This document shows positions 26,670 through 36,100 of a stretch of 64,000 nucleotides of DNA, one piece after another (within the stretch, counting starts at the first letter, position 1; every line of letters starts with the position of its first letter). The notes under the pieces were generated by a model, which saw only the letters and a program-made list of their open reading frames with translations, was not told the origin of the DNA and made no database searches. This DNA comes from an uncultured Bacteroidales bacterium (lineage in GTDB: Bacteria; Bacteroidota; Bacteroidia; Bacteroidales; WCHB1-69): assembly GCA_905233585.1 (NCBI GenBank), contig CAJOFD010000002.1:45007-109006 (forward strand). Reading direction: 5' to 3'. The translations under genes were made by a program, and so were the position numbers.

Positions 26670-28019
26670 ATGGCCAAAACAAAAAGCATTTTCTATTGTC
26701 AAAATTGTGGAGCACAATCCGCTACGTGGTTGGGAAAATGCAACAACTGCGGACAATGGAATACTTTTGTGGAAGAAATAATGCAGCACTCTCCAATTAA
26801 AGAGAGTGCTGTTGTTTTGTCGGGACAACCCCAATTGTTATCCGAAATTTCGGAACAATCCTTAAATCGTATGGACAGTGGATTGGGTGAACTGAACAGA
26901 GTGCTTGGAGGTGGTATTGTTCAGGGGTCTATTATCTTGTTGGGTGGAGAACCCGGTATAGGCAAATCTACTTTAATGTTGCAATTGGCATTGGGAATGA
27001 AAAATACCAGAGTGCTTTATGTGTCCGGAGAGGAAAGTTGTACCCAAATAAAAATGCGTGCAACCCGATTAAATCAAAACAATGACAATTGTTATATCTT
27101 AAATGAAACCAATCTGCAGAATATAATTGTTCATATCGAACAATTAAAACCGCAAATGGTGGTGGTTGATTCCATTCAAACGCTACAATCTTCAGTTTTG
27201 GAATCTTCGGCAGGCACTATATCTCAAATAAGAGAAACGGCTTCTGTTTTGCAACAATTTGCCAAACAAACGGGCACCCCTGTTTTTTTGATAGGACACA
27301 TTACCAAAGATGGTACATTGGCAGGTCCCAAAGTGTTGGAACACATTGTTGATGTTGTACTTCAATTTGAAGGTGACAGCAATTATCTCTATCGTTTGGT
27401 AAGGGCAACAAAAAACAGGTTCGGCTCTATTTCTGAAATCGGTATTTTTGAGATGTTACAATCGGGTTTGCGAGAAGTGGACAATCCTTCTGAAATTTTG
27501 GTGTCCCATCGTGACGAAGATGTTTCCGGCGTTGCCATTGCCGCAACTATAGAGGGGATTAGACCTCTTTTGATTGAAATACAGACCTTGGTTTCTCCTG
27601 CCATTTATGGCAATCCCCAACGTTCTACCAATGGTTTTGACAATCGTCGTTTGAATATGCTTTTGGCGGTGCTGGAAAAAAAATGCGGACAAAAATTTTC
27701 CACCAACGATGTTTTTATCAATTTGGCCGGAGGTATTAAAACAGAGGATACTGCCGTAGATTTGGCTATTGTTGCTGCTTTATTGTCTTCAAAATTAGAT
27801 ATTGCAATTGATTCCAAAGATTGTTTTGCCGGTGAAATTAGTTTGTCTGGAGAAATTCGTCCAGTCAGCAGGATAGAACAGCGTATTGGCGAAGCCAAAA
27901 AATTGGGATACAAACGTATTTTTGTTGCGGGTAACAATACCAATGCAAAAACAATAAAAGGGATAGAGGTGGTTAATATTCCAAAATTGTTGGATTTGCC
28001 TAAACATTTATTTGTTTAG
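26670..28019 (+). CDS. radA: DNA repair protein RadA (Sms)
   Basis: 449 residues in the family's order: N-terminal C4 zinc finger (FYCQNCGAQSATWLGKCNNCGQW), RecA-like ATPase with Walker A GGEPGIGKSTL (about 93-103), Walker B MVVVDSIQT, the RadA-specific KNRFG motif (ATKNRFGSISEIGIFEM), and a Lon-protease-like C-terminal domain (DVFINLAGGIKTEDTAVDLAI...) without the Lon catalytic pair. It drives branch migration in recombination. Starts 11 nt after the lipoprotein gene; converges on the HmuV-like gene. Confidence 0.97.
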   Translation: MAKTKSIFYCQNCGAQSATWLGKCNNCGQWNTFVEEIMQHSPIKESAVVLSGQPQLLSEISEQSLNRMDSGLGELNRVLGGGIVQGSIILLGGEPGIGKSTLMLQLALGMKNTRVLYVSGEESCTQIKMRATRLNQNNDNCYILNETNLQNIIVHIEQLKPQMVVVDSIQTLQSSVLESSAGTISQIRETASVLQQFAKQTGTPVFLIGHITKDGTLAGPKVLEHIVDVVLQFEGDSNYLYRLVRATKNRFGSISEIGIFEMLQSGLREVDNPSEILVSHRDEDVSGVAIAATIEGIRPLLIEIQTLVSPAIYGNPQRSTNGFDNRRLNMLLAVLEKKCGQKFSTNDVFINLAGGIKTEDTAVDLAIVAALLSSKLDIAIDSKDCFAGEISLSGEIRPVSRIEQRIGEAKKLGYKRIFVAGNNTNAKTIKGIEVVNIPKLLDLPKHLFV

Positions 28020-28048
28020 TTCTTGCCTCGTGCAATATACCGATTCTA

Positions 28049-28375
28049 TTATTCGGGTACGTATATAATTTCCCCATTTTCAAGTTCATAGGCCACACCG
28101 ACACGTTTCCCTTTTGCTCCGCTTTTGTTTTCTTGGTCTTCCGAAGGTGTGTATCGATTGATTTTCTCTCCTTCTTTGGTGATGATTTCCATGTTTTCTT
28201 TGCCCGGATTTTTGACAATGGTAAAATCTTCTTTGCTAAACATTTCTGTCATATTGAAACGTGTTACCAATGCGACCATAAGAGCAACGGCAAATACCAT
28301 CGCTACGTCAAACAAATTGCTGACAACGCTCATGGGGTCATTATCCTCATTGTTTTTTAGTAGATGGTGTTTCAT
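28049..28375 (-). CDS. DUF2149 membrane protein (HmuV-like)
   Basis: 108 residues: a short cytoplasmic N-terminus with DPMSVVSNLFDVAMVFAVALMVALV as the single membrane segment (about 14-38), then a small periplasmic domain ending in GVAYELENGEIIYVPE. This is the DUF2149 pattern, a TolR/ExbD-like partner of MotA/TolQ/ExbB channels. It overlaps the TolQ-like gene by 4 nt (ATGA). The order T-U-V matches the last three genes of the Porphyromonas gingivalis hmu haem-uptake operon. Confidence in the family is good, in a haem role only moderate. Confidence 0.75.
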   Translation of the reverse strand: MKHHLLKNNEDNDPMSVVSNLFDVAMVFAVALMVALVTRFNMTEMFSKEDFTIVKNPGKENMEIITKEGEKINRYTPSEDQENKSGAKGKRVGVAYELENGEIIYVPE

Positions 28376-28971
28376 TTTGTTTGGTTTTCTTTTAACAATT
28401 CGGCAAAAAATTCAAGATTGTTCATATCTTGCAAATACCAACGTTGTTTTACTTGTTGGGTAATAAAACCGATGGCACTGCTAAACAAACCCACTACTGT
28501 AGTGGCAAATGCCACTTGCATATTGTAAGCCATAGAAGCAATATCGCCTGTGGATAAACCTACCAATGCAGGTCCCATAGGAATAAGAGTTCCCATTAAT
28601 CCTAACATAGGTCCCATTTTTGTCAAGGTTTTTGATATTGCCAAATCTTTGTCGGCATCTAATTCAAAATCAGTTAGCAATTTGTTTATTTTTGCAGAAT
28701 GGTCTTTATTGTTCCACATTTGATGTAGATAATACACCGATAATAAGCGGTGATTTTGAGGTAACTTGCTAATAAATGTTTCTACTTCTTCTTTCTTGAG
28801 GGTAGATAATTCTTTTTTCAGAGAAGCTCCTGTTTTACGAGTATCTAAATATTGTCCGAAAAAACTGCCGATGAGAATTAATGACCGCAAGAAAAAATAA
28901 ATCAGCAAGATAATTACAGGAACAAGCAGACCTGTTGAAATCCAATACAATACATCTGAAATATAGTGCAT
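28372..28971 (-). CDS. MotA/TolQ/ExbB-family proton channel protein (HmuU-like)
   Basis: 199 residues, three membrane segments: near the N-terminus (about 8-32) and a closely spaced pair in the C-terminal half (TKMGPMLGLMGTLIPMGPALVGLS ... AFATTVVGLFSSAIGFITQQV), the conserved channel helices of the family. It would use the proton gradient to energise a partner, here the DUF2149 protein encoded 4 nt into its end. A TonB-type or CobN-type partner is not in the window. Confidence 0.85.
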   Translation of the reverse strand: MHYISDVLYWISTGLLVPVIILLIYFFLRSLILIGSFFGQYLDTRKTGASLKKELSTLKKEEVETFISKLPQNHRLLSVYYLHQMWNNKDHSAKINKLLTDFELDADKDLAISKTLTKMGPMLGLMGTLIPMGPALVGLSTGDIASMAYNMQVAFATTVVGLFSSAIGFITQQVKQRWYLQDMNNLEFFAELLKENQTK

Positions 28972-28983
28972 AATAAATAAGTT

Positions 28984-29682
28984 TTAGAAATGATGATTTA
29001 TATATTTTTTATAATAAATTTTTCTGAACCAAATACCTAATACCAATCCAATAACAACCAAGCCTATTATTCCAATTAAAGCAGGATAGTTCACTTCGCT
29101 AAAACCTTCGACAGCAGTTCTTCCATTGACTGTTGCAACAATACCCAAAATGGCTAATAGTGCATTGGTGAGAAAAAGCATTTCTAATCGAATGGAATCC
29201 TCCGGCAATACTTTTTTTACGCCCCAAACTCCTAATGGTAAAAGTATAAAAACACCTCCAGCCAAAGTCCAAGCCAAAACGGAAAATTCTACTCCCGGAA
29301 ATTGAAAAATAACTGCTACCAATAGACTGAAAAGTACAGCAAAAAACAATACACTTGGGAAATACCATAATATATAATACAGATACCGTGTTGTTTTTTT
29401 GTGTATTTCTCCCATCATGTTTTCTGTTGTCAACATACAGAAACTTATCTGTATGGCAACTTCTATGGTTAAAATAACCGAGGTATCTAACATCAGCGAC
29501 GGATTATTCAACCACATTGCAATTTGAGATTTGGATTGTTCTATGGCAATGGGTTCCATCAAACCGATAAATAATGCCGATATGCCAGCCATTAATATAA
29601 TTATAGAAAATTTATGAAATGAAAGTTTTAGCATAAAAATGAATATGACTAAAAACATTAATATCAAAACAACAGTTTGCAT
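28984..29682 (-). CDS. Polytopic membrane protein (HmuT-like)
   Basis: 232 residues with about seven membrane segments. ATG at 29682 is chosen because the longer frame would begin with a TTG (29727) lying inside the -7 box TACCTTTG itself, so it cannot be transcribed. The segment LSFHKFSIIILMAGISALFIG, the Gly-rich last helices (IGIIGLVVIGLVLGIWF) and its position 12 nt before the TolQ-like gene fit the HmuT-type protein of the hmu operon. No biochemical activity is known from sequence. Confidence 0.65.
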   Translation of the reverse strand: MQTVVLILMFLVIFIFMLKLSFHKFSIIILMAGISALFIGLMEPIAIEQSKSQIAMWLNNPSLMLDTSVILTIEVAIQISFCMLTTENMMGEIHKKTTRYLYYILWYFPSVLFFAVLFSLLVAVIFQFPGVEFSVLAWTLAGGVFILLPLGVWGVKKVLPEDSIRLEMLFLTNALLAILGIVATVNGRTAVEGFSEVNYPALIGIIGLVVIGLVLGIWFRKIYYKKYINHHF

Positions 29683-29724
29683 ATCTTTTTTGAACGTATC
29701 AATTAAGGTTATTAAAAATCGTTG

Positions 29725-29732
29725 CAAAGGTA
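29725..29732 (-). promoter_or_regulatory. -7 promoter box (TACCTTTG, minus strand)
   Basis: TAnnTTTG match 42 nt upstream of the ATG at 29682; defines the start of the HmuTUV-like operon and excludes the TTG start inside the box. Confidence 0.6.
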
Positions 29733-29929
29733 ATAAAAAATTTAAAATGAATCCAAATTTTTTTTAAAATAATTCTAAAAAATTATTATTGGATTGTTTT
29801 CTGATAAGATATTTTGTCGGTTAATATTTTAATCTGACGACAATATTTATTCCAAACAAACATTTGAATATTTTTTTGATTTTTGAAAAGACATTCATAA
29901 CTTGATGATATATATGTAATTTTAATGTT

Positions 29930-29937
29930 TACCTTTG
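29930..29937 (+). promoter_or_regulatory. -7 promoter box (TACCTTTG)
   Basis: TAnnTTTG match 61 nt upstream of the ATG at 29999. The 270-nt divergent gap holds only the two promoters and AT-rich sequence. Confidence 0.6.
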
Positions 29938-29998
29938 TCGAAAAAATATTGTATTTTTACAATAAATAAAATTATTAATAACCTAAATTTTTATTAGT

Positions 29999-30913
29999 AT
30001 GAAAAAATTAGTTTTCTTTTCAATGATGGTCGCAATGGTGTTTTTTGTAAGTTGCGATAAGGATGGAGTTTATAACCCCGCAAAAAAAATCAGTAAAATA
30101 ACTTATACCAGCGTTAGTACAAATAAAGATAACGGAACATCCACTACTTATATAAATACACAGGAGTGGATATGGGACAAGAACCAATTGAAACAGATTG
30201 TCCACAAATCTTTGGATGTTGATAATCCTTTCACATGGACTGAAGATTTCACCTATGCCAGCGATGGTAGGCTTATTCGTGTGGAAGATAAGGAAGGCGC
30301 TATGTACACCACATACGAATATGACGGCGACAGATTGGATAAAGTTGTTGAATATTATGACAATTTCAGAGAATCAGAATATCATTTTAAATATGAAGGT
30401 GGCAGATTGTCTGAAATTGAATGTTGGGAGTTTGATGCCGATTATTCAATAAAGAAAGAAAACCGCTCAAATCCGCTGGCATTTGTATGTTCGCCTGAAA
30501 TTGCCAACCTTACTCAAATGGTAGCAGACAATAGGGCTGTGGCTACAGAAAGTCAGTCTCGTCATAAAATGGATGTTTATATTACTACAATATCATTGGA
30601 ATGGGACGGAGATAATGTTTCAAGAATGATATATACTTATCCGTTATATAATGAAAGATATGAATATCTTTTAACTTATGATAACAAAGTAAATCCCTTT
30701 GCCGGATTTTTCGGTCTATTTTTTACAGAAGCATATGATGATGATTATTTTTACAAAAATAAAAATAATAACATTGCTATTTCCGAAGTTGGTAGTACAT
30801 GGAAACGGGAGTACACATATACATACACAGGTCAGTATCCTGAAACATACACCTATGTGAGTGATGGGTATTCTTTGACTTATAGACATACATATAAGAT
30901 TGAGTATAAATAA
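29999..30913 (+). CDS. Lipoprotein with YD-repeat-like (DUF4595-type) beta sheet
   Basis: 304 residues; MKKLVFFSMMVAMVFFVSCDKDG is a lipoprotein signal. The mature protein is a series of strands of the form WIWDKNQLKQIV, FTYASDGRLIRVED, YEYDGDRLDKVVEYYD, FKYEGGRLSEIE, LEWDGDNVSRMIY, spaced about 20-25 residues, similar to RHS/YD-like sheets in Bacteroidetes DUF4595 lipoproteins. Its ligand and role are unknown. Monocistronic: own promoter, and a strong terminator follows. Confidence 0.75.
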   Translation: MKKLVFFSMMVAMVFFVSCDKDGVYNPAKKISKITYTSVSTNKDNGTSTTYINTQEWIWDKNQLKQIVHKSLDVDNPFTWTEDFTYASDGRLIRVEDKEGAMYTTYEYDGDRLDKVVEYYDNFRESEYHFKYEGGRLSEIECWEFDADYSIKKENRSNPLAFVCSPEIANLTQMVADNRAVATESQSRHKMDVYITTISLEWDGDNVSRMIYTYPLYNERYEYLLTYDNKVNPFAGFFGLFFTEAYDDDYFYKNKNNNIAISEVGSTWKREYTYTYTGQYPETYTYVSDGYSLTYRHTYKIEYK

Positions 30914-30943
30914 ACAATCGACTTTTTATATATCCCCATATAA

Positions 30944-30972
30944 AAAAACAGCGGACATTGTCCGCTGTTTTT
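30944..30972. terminator. Bidirectional rho-independent terminator
   Basis: AAAAACAGCGGACA / TGTCCGCTGTTTTT stem with A- and T-runs on both sides, between convergent genes ending at 30913 (+) and 30979 (-). Confidence 0.9.
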
Positions 30973-30978
30973 ATTTTT

Positions 30979-32301
30979 TTATTGATTGTTCCGAAAATCG
31001 AAAAATTTGGTCGGTTTCCGTTTGATTTCGGGTTGTATTTTTTCTCGGATGCGATTGATTTCATCAAAACAAATATCGGGAGCGACACGGAGTTTGGCTC
31101 TGAATCGGTCTTTTAGGTCTTTGATAATATCTTCCGCTTTTCTATTTACATCTTTGTTGCCTACAACAACCTTTATTTGGTCGGTTCCAATTTCGTTGAT
31201 GAAGACTTCTACATAATAGTTTTCGATAAAATCAACATTGTCCAACACATCAAAAAATGCGGCAGGATACAAGGTTGTTCCTTTGAATTTTATCATTTGT
31301 TTTTTTCGGCCGATTACAGGACTTACTCTCATTGTGGTACGCCCACAAGAACAAGGTTCTTCGTGAAATTGTACAATATCGCCTGTTTTGAATCTCAACA
31401 AAGGCATTCCTTCCACGCCTAAAGAGGTGATGACCAATTCGCCTATACCGCCTTGGGGAACGGGTTTGTTAAATTCATCTAAAAGTTCACAAATCAACAA
31501 TTCAGGGTGATGATGTCCGCCTTTGCCTGCCTGACATTCACAAAACGAAGCCCCCATTTCGGTTGAAGCGTAGGTGGAATAAAGGTCAATATCCCAATTC
31601 TCTTTTATTTTTTTCCCTAAAAGATTAAGTTCAAAGTTTTCATCTCTTAAATTTTCTCCGATGCAAATCGCTTTTTTGACACTAGAATTTTGATAATCAA
31701 TATGATGTTCTTTTGCGTAATTGATAATTTTCAAAATAAAAGAAGGTACGCAAATAATCGCATTGGGTTTAATGCGTTGAATGGTATCCCATTGCAGTTC
31801 AGGTATTCCGTTGCCAACACGAATAATACCGGCTCCCATTTTTTGAATGCCAAGGAAATAGGCTAAACCCGCCATAAATCGTTTGTCGATGGTGGTCATC
31901 AATTGGTAAATTTCTCCTGCATGTCCACCTGCACAAGTAAAAGAGATGGCTTCATTGTATGCCAATCTGTCCAAGTCTTTGGCGGTGCAAGTAAATGTTG
32001 TCGGGTCTGATAAGGTACCAGAAGTGGTAACATAATCCACAATTTTGTCTTTGGAAACACAAATAAAATCATCATTGTATTTTTGTAGGTCTTCTTTGGT
32101 TGTAATGGGTATGGTTTGCAAATCTTCCAAAGTTTGTATTGTATTGATATCAATGTGATTTTCTGCAAACATTCGTTGATAGAAACGGGAATTTTGTTGC
32201 AAATATTTTAACATTTTTCTCATTTCTTGCTCCTGAAATGCTTTTATAACTTCAGGCGATTGATATTCTATATTCGGTTTAAAATCTACAGAGTTTCTCA
32301 T
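30979..32301 (-). CDS. Adenylate-forming ligase of the phenylacetate-CoA ligase (PaaK) family
   Basis: 440 residues with the ANL signatures: TTSGTLSDPTTF (P-loop-like), YASTEMG (A5), LLRFKTGDIV (A7) and a PaaK-type C-terminal domain beginning KQMIKFKGTTLYPAAFFDVL. A CECQAGKGGHHHPE insert and a CSCGRT pair resemble the metal site of the PaaK branch. It would activate an aromatic or fatty acid as acyl-AMP for transfer to CoA or to the operon's ACP. Last gene of the ten-gene operon; gap of 9 nt to the esterase. Confidence 0.85.
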   Translation of the reverse strand: MRNSVDFKPNIEYQSPEVIKAFQEQEMRKMLKYLQQNSRFYQRMFAENHIDINTIQTLEDLQTIPITTKEDLQKYNDDFICVSKDKIVDYVTTSGTLSDPTTFTCTAKDLDRLAYNEAISFTCAGGHAGEIYQLMTTIDKRFMAGLAYFLGIQKMGAGIIRVGNGIPELQWDTIQRIKPNAIICVPSFILKIINYAKEHHIDYQNSSVKKAICIGENLRDENFELNLLGKKIKENWDIDLYSTYASTEMGASFCECQAGKGGHHHPELLICELLDEFNKPVPQGGIGELVITSLGVEGMPLLRFKTGDIVQFHEEPCSCGRTTMRVSPVIGRKKQMIKFKGTTLYPAAFFDVLDNVDFIENYYVEVFINEIGTDQIKVVVGNKDVNRKAEDIIKDLKDRFRAKLRVAPDICFDEINRIREKIQPEIKRKPTKFFDFRNNQ

Positions 32302-32310
32302 AAAAATATG

Positions 32311-33162
32311 TTAATCAATTAAATTTAATTCTTTTAACCACAATATAAATTGATTTTTCCATTGAGTGCATTCGTACTGAGGTCTGTCTTTGCCGCCGTA
32401 GCCGTGTCCGCCTTCGTTATAGAGCAAAAACCGGTGATTTTTTGTTTTGTAGGCAAGTGCACGAGACAAGTTCTCACTATTTTGATATTTCACCTTGTGG
32501 TCATCTTTGTTGGCTACCAAAAAAACAGGTGGGAAATCTTCTGTTACTTGCAATTCTATAGAAAAATCATTTTTACGTTCTTGCGTTAAAGGCAAGCCCA
32601 AAAGATTGCGTCTTGAGCGTTTGTGTGCCAAACTGTCTTGCATGGAAACTACAGGATAAACCGGAACAACAAAGTTGGGATTGACAGCTGCTTTGCATGT
32701 TGTATCTACCAAACAGGTGTCTTTGAGCATGGCCGCCAACAAGGACAAATGCCCTCCAGCCGAAAAGCCCATGGCTCCGATTTTGTTTTTGTCAATTTTA
32801 TATTTTTCTGCATTATTTCTGATGTACATAACCGTTTTTTGCCAATCTTGTATTTCTTGTGGGTGATGATGTCCCCAACCTACACGATAATGTAAAACAA
32901 AGGCTGATATGCCATTGGTGTTTAACCATTCGGCAACACCAAAACCTTCAGTTTTTATTCCCATTAAATGAGCATAACTGCCTCCCGGTGATACGATAAT
33001 ACCAACATCTTTCCTTATAGAATCGGGGGCCGGATAGGCGATTATATATGCCGAACGATGAATAGGTTTGCCTTTTTTATTGTACCAAAGATAAATTTTT
33101 GTTTGGGCAAAATTTGGCAACATATAGCCTAAAATAAATAATGATATAATTATTTTCTTCAT
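32311..33162 (-). CDS. Secreted alpha/beta-hydrolase (esterase, BD-FAE/acetyl-xylan-esterase-like)
   Basis: 283 residues; signal peptide MKKIIISLFILGYMLPNFAQ. The oxyanion loop VSPGGSY, the nucleophile elbow GAMGFSAGGH (Ser about 134), Asp in VANKDDHKV (about 230) and His in NEGGHGYG (about 262) form the esterase/lipase triad. Periplasmic location and its place in a lipid-assembly operon suggest it removes an acyl or aryl ester during export or remodelling; substrate is inferred. Two nt follow the exporter gene. Confidence 0.85.
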   Translation of the reverse strand: MKKIIISLFILGYMLPNFAQTKIYLWYNKKGKPIHRSAYIIAYPAPDSIRKDVGIIVSPGGSYAHLMGIKTEGFGVAEWLNTNGISAFVLHYRVGWGHHHPQEIQDWQKTVMYIRNNAEKYKIDKNKIGAMGFSAGGHLSLLAAMLKDTCLVDTTCKAAVNPNFVVPVYPVVSMQDSLAHKRSRRNLLGLPLTQERKNDFSIELQVTEDFPPVFLVANKDDHKVKYQNSENLSRALAYKTKNHRFLLYNEGGHGYGGKDRPQYECTQWKNQFILWLKELNLID

Positions 33163-33164
33163 AC

Positions 33165-36100
33165 TTATATTATTTGTAAAATTTTATAATTAGATGTTTC
33201 TATTATGGGTTGTGTGTTGTCAATATTGGTTTTACAATCCGATAAGATATAAATATAGTGTGTTGTTTTATATGGACACAAAGTTTGTATTTGTTCCGGA
33301 GTGGGATAGAGTGAAATAATTGTATGACATTGTGGCATGGATGATTCATCTTCTACATAGTGTAAATTGTCGGGATTGCCGGCACAATTTTGGGCAGTTA
33401 GCCAATTGTTTTCTTGTTTTTCAAAAGCATAAACATATAAACTTGGGCGACAGAGAGCCGCAATTAATGAAATTTCTCCTTGTTGGCAATTTTGGAAAAA
33501 CACAGAACCTTGTTGGGGTAATAAATCCACAATATCTTGGAAATTATTGTGTTTTTTCATTGTCTTTTTAGCATGTAGCCAAACTTCTCTTCCTTTGTAT
33601 AAATAGTTGTGTAATAGTGTTTGTTTCCAATATCTTGCGGTTTCAATTTCTTGGGACAATAATTGATATTGTTCTACCATATAGTTTTTGTAGTTTTTGG
33701 CTGTTTGCAATAGTTTTTCGTGGTTAAACAAAGGTGAAGTCTCTGTTGGTATTGGAGGTAATATTTTCACATCTATCCTTCCTCGTCTGATTATTAGACT
33801 ATGTTTAGGAATAGTATGTCCTGTGCCATGCAGAACAATAGGTTGAATATCCAGATGGAGTTGTTGGGCAAGATAAAATGCCCCTTTGTGAAATGGTCCT
33901 ATTGTACAATTAATGGACCGAGTGGCCTCCGGAAATATAACTATAGAATAACCGTTTTGTATTTTTTCTTTTATTTGTTCGGTATTAGACAATAAATCTT
34001 GGTCTATTCTCATAAAACCTGCATTACGTATTATTTTCCCCATCCAAAATGAGTTCCATACCCAATCATTGGTTAAAACAATAAAATTGGGTGATAGTGC
34101 CAATATGGCGGCAATATCCACAATAGATTGATGATTGGCAATGATAAGTTGAGGCTTGTTTTGTAATAGTTCTCGATTGTGAACCACATATCCGTCATTA
34201 GGGGCTAAATGAAAGACAAATCTGAATGCACGTCTGAGCACTCTTTGATATTGATATTGGTGTTTTGGGGTTTTCCCTCCGATGGTTAGTAATACAAATC
34301 CAATGAAATAAACTGCCAATACTTCTAAAAATATACCGCAATAGGTATACATGGTACGTAAAATATCTCTAAGGGTAAGCGGATAGGTTCTTTTTGTTTT
34401 GTTCTTGTGTGTAAGCATTTTAAATAATAGTGGAGGAAACAAATAGGCCATCAAAACTACTGATAACATACCAACAATGGTAACTTCTGCTAAAGAACGC
34501 ATGGCAGGGTGTTTGGCAAAAATCAGTGTGCCAATACCGATGAACATAATCAATGCGGATAAAATGATTGCACTTTTAAATTTGGCAAGCATTTTTTTGC
34601 CGTAACGGTATTCATACAGTAAGCCTTCGGTAACAAAAATAGTATAGTCATCGCCTTGCCCAAATATAAATGTTGCCAAAATAATGTTCACAATATTAAA
34701 TTTTAATCCGAACATGCCCATTAGTCCAAGTATCCATATCCATGCTACCAAAAGCGGAACAAAAGACATTAAACTCAATTCCAAGCTTCCGAATGAATAT
34801 AACAAAAAGGCAAAAACGATAAATGCACAAATATAGAGCACTTTGTCAAAATCGGTGCTTAAAGCGTTTATCATTCTGTTTAAAATGGAAGTGTTGTCAA
34901 AGATGAATACATTTTCTCGGTTTTCAAATGTTTTCAAAATTTCATTTTCGTAAGATTTGTCAATGTTTAACAAGCAGTAAACCAATGATTTTTCTTGATC
35001 TATGGATAAATAATTTTGGGCTAAATTGTTTAGTAATATAGTAAAATAATCTATTTCTTGTATTTGATAGTCAGTGTTTAAAATTTGCTTGAATTTGTCG
35101 AATGCCGTATTTTGGAAACTATTCAATTGGGCGGCTTTGTCCAAATTTTCTTCAAATTGTTCTTTTTTGTCTTTCCAAAAGCTATTCCATTTTTCAATAG
35201 CTATTTTTTGTTGTTCTTTTGACGGTATGTAATTACCGATACCACTAAAAGATAATATTTTGTTCTGCTCTTGCAAATCTTTGATAATGGGAATAATCCC
35301 TTCGTATGAGGTCAAGGCATTATCTATTGTTTTACCTTGACTGACAAGATATAGCGTTTGAATAGAAGTGTCTTTCATAGAAAGCATTTGGGTTAATGTT
35401 TCCCTTTGCTCTTTGTTCATATAATTGATATTGTGCATATTGTCGTCAAATTCAGTGCGGAAACTAAAGCAATAAAACACAATAGTAAATAATAATACAG
35501 CAATAACAACATATTTTTTATTTTCAAACTGTACATTTGCTAATTTGTTGAAAATTATATTTTTATTTGTTTTTTCTATGAAACTATTCTTTTTGATGCA
35601 ATGAGGTAAAAATAGTAGCACAAACAAAATGGTACCCAAAAGCAATAACGCAGCCAAAAGTCCCATATCTTTCATTGCAGGAGAACTGATAAACAACAAG
35701 CTAAGAAATGCTCCTATGGTTGTCATATTGCCAATTAAAAGTGGAGTAACAATGTCGGTAATTAGTTTGTATGGATTAGAAACATGTTGGGTATGTGAAA
35801 GAAAATGTAAGGGGTAATTGATGGCAATGCCAATGATGATGGAAGAAATGCCTACTGCAATTAAAGATATTTCGTTGTTTATCAACGCAATGATTCCAAT
35901 CGAAAACAAACAGCCAAAACCTATTGATATTAGAATCAATAGCAATGAGCGGATATTTCTAAAATAATAACACAACAAAATTAAAATCAGAATTAAGGCA
36001 ATGGTTACCGCAATAAGACTATCTTTTTTTATTTGTTGGGCATTTGCTACCGAAATCAAAGGAGCGCCAAAGACAGTGATTTTAACATGGGGATATTGTT

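Noticed and set aside
28019..28049. Possible terminator between radA and the HmuV-like gene
   Set aside because: Only a weak ACC/GGT hairpin with no T-run; too little to annotate.
29683..29727. Longer HmuT-like protein starting at TTG 29727
   Set aside because: The codon lies within the -7 promoter box, upstream of the expected transcription start.
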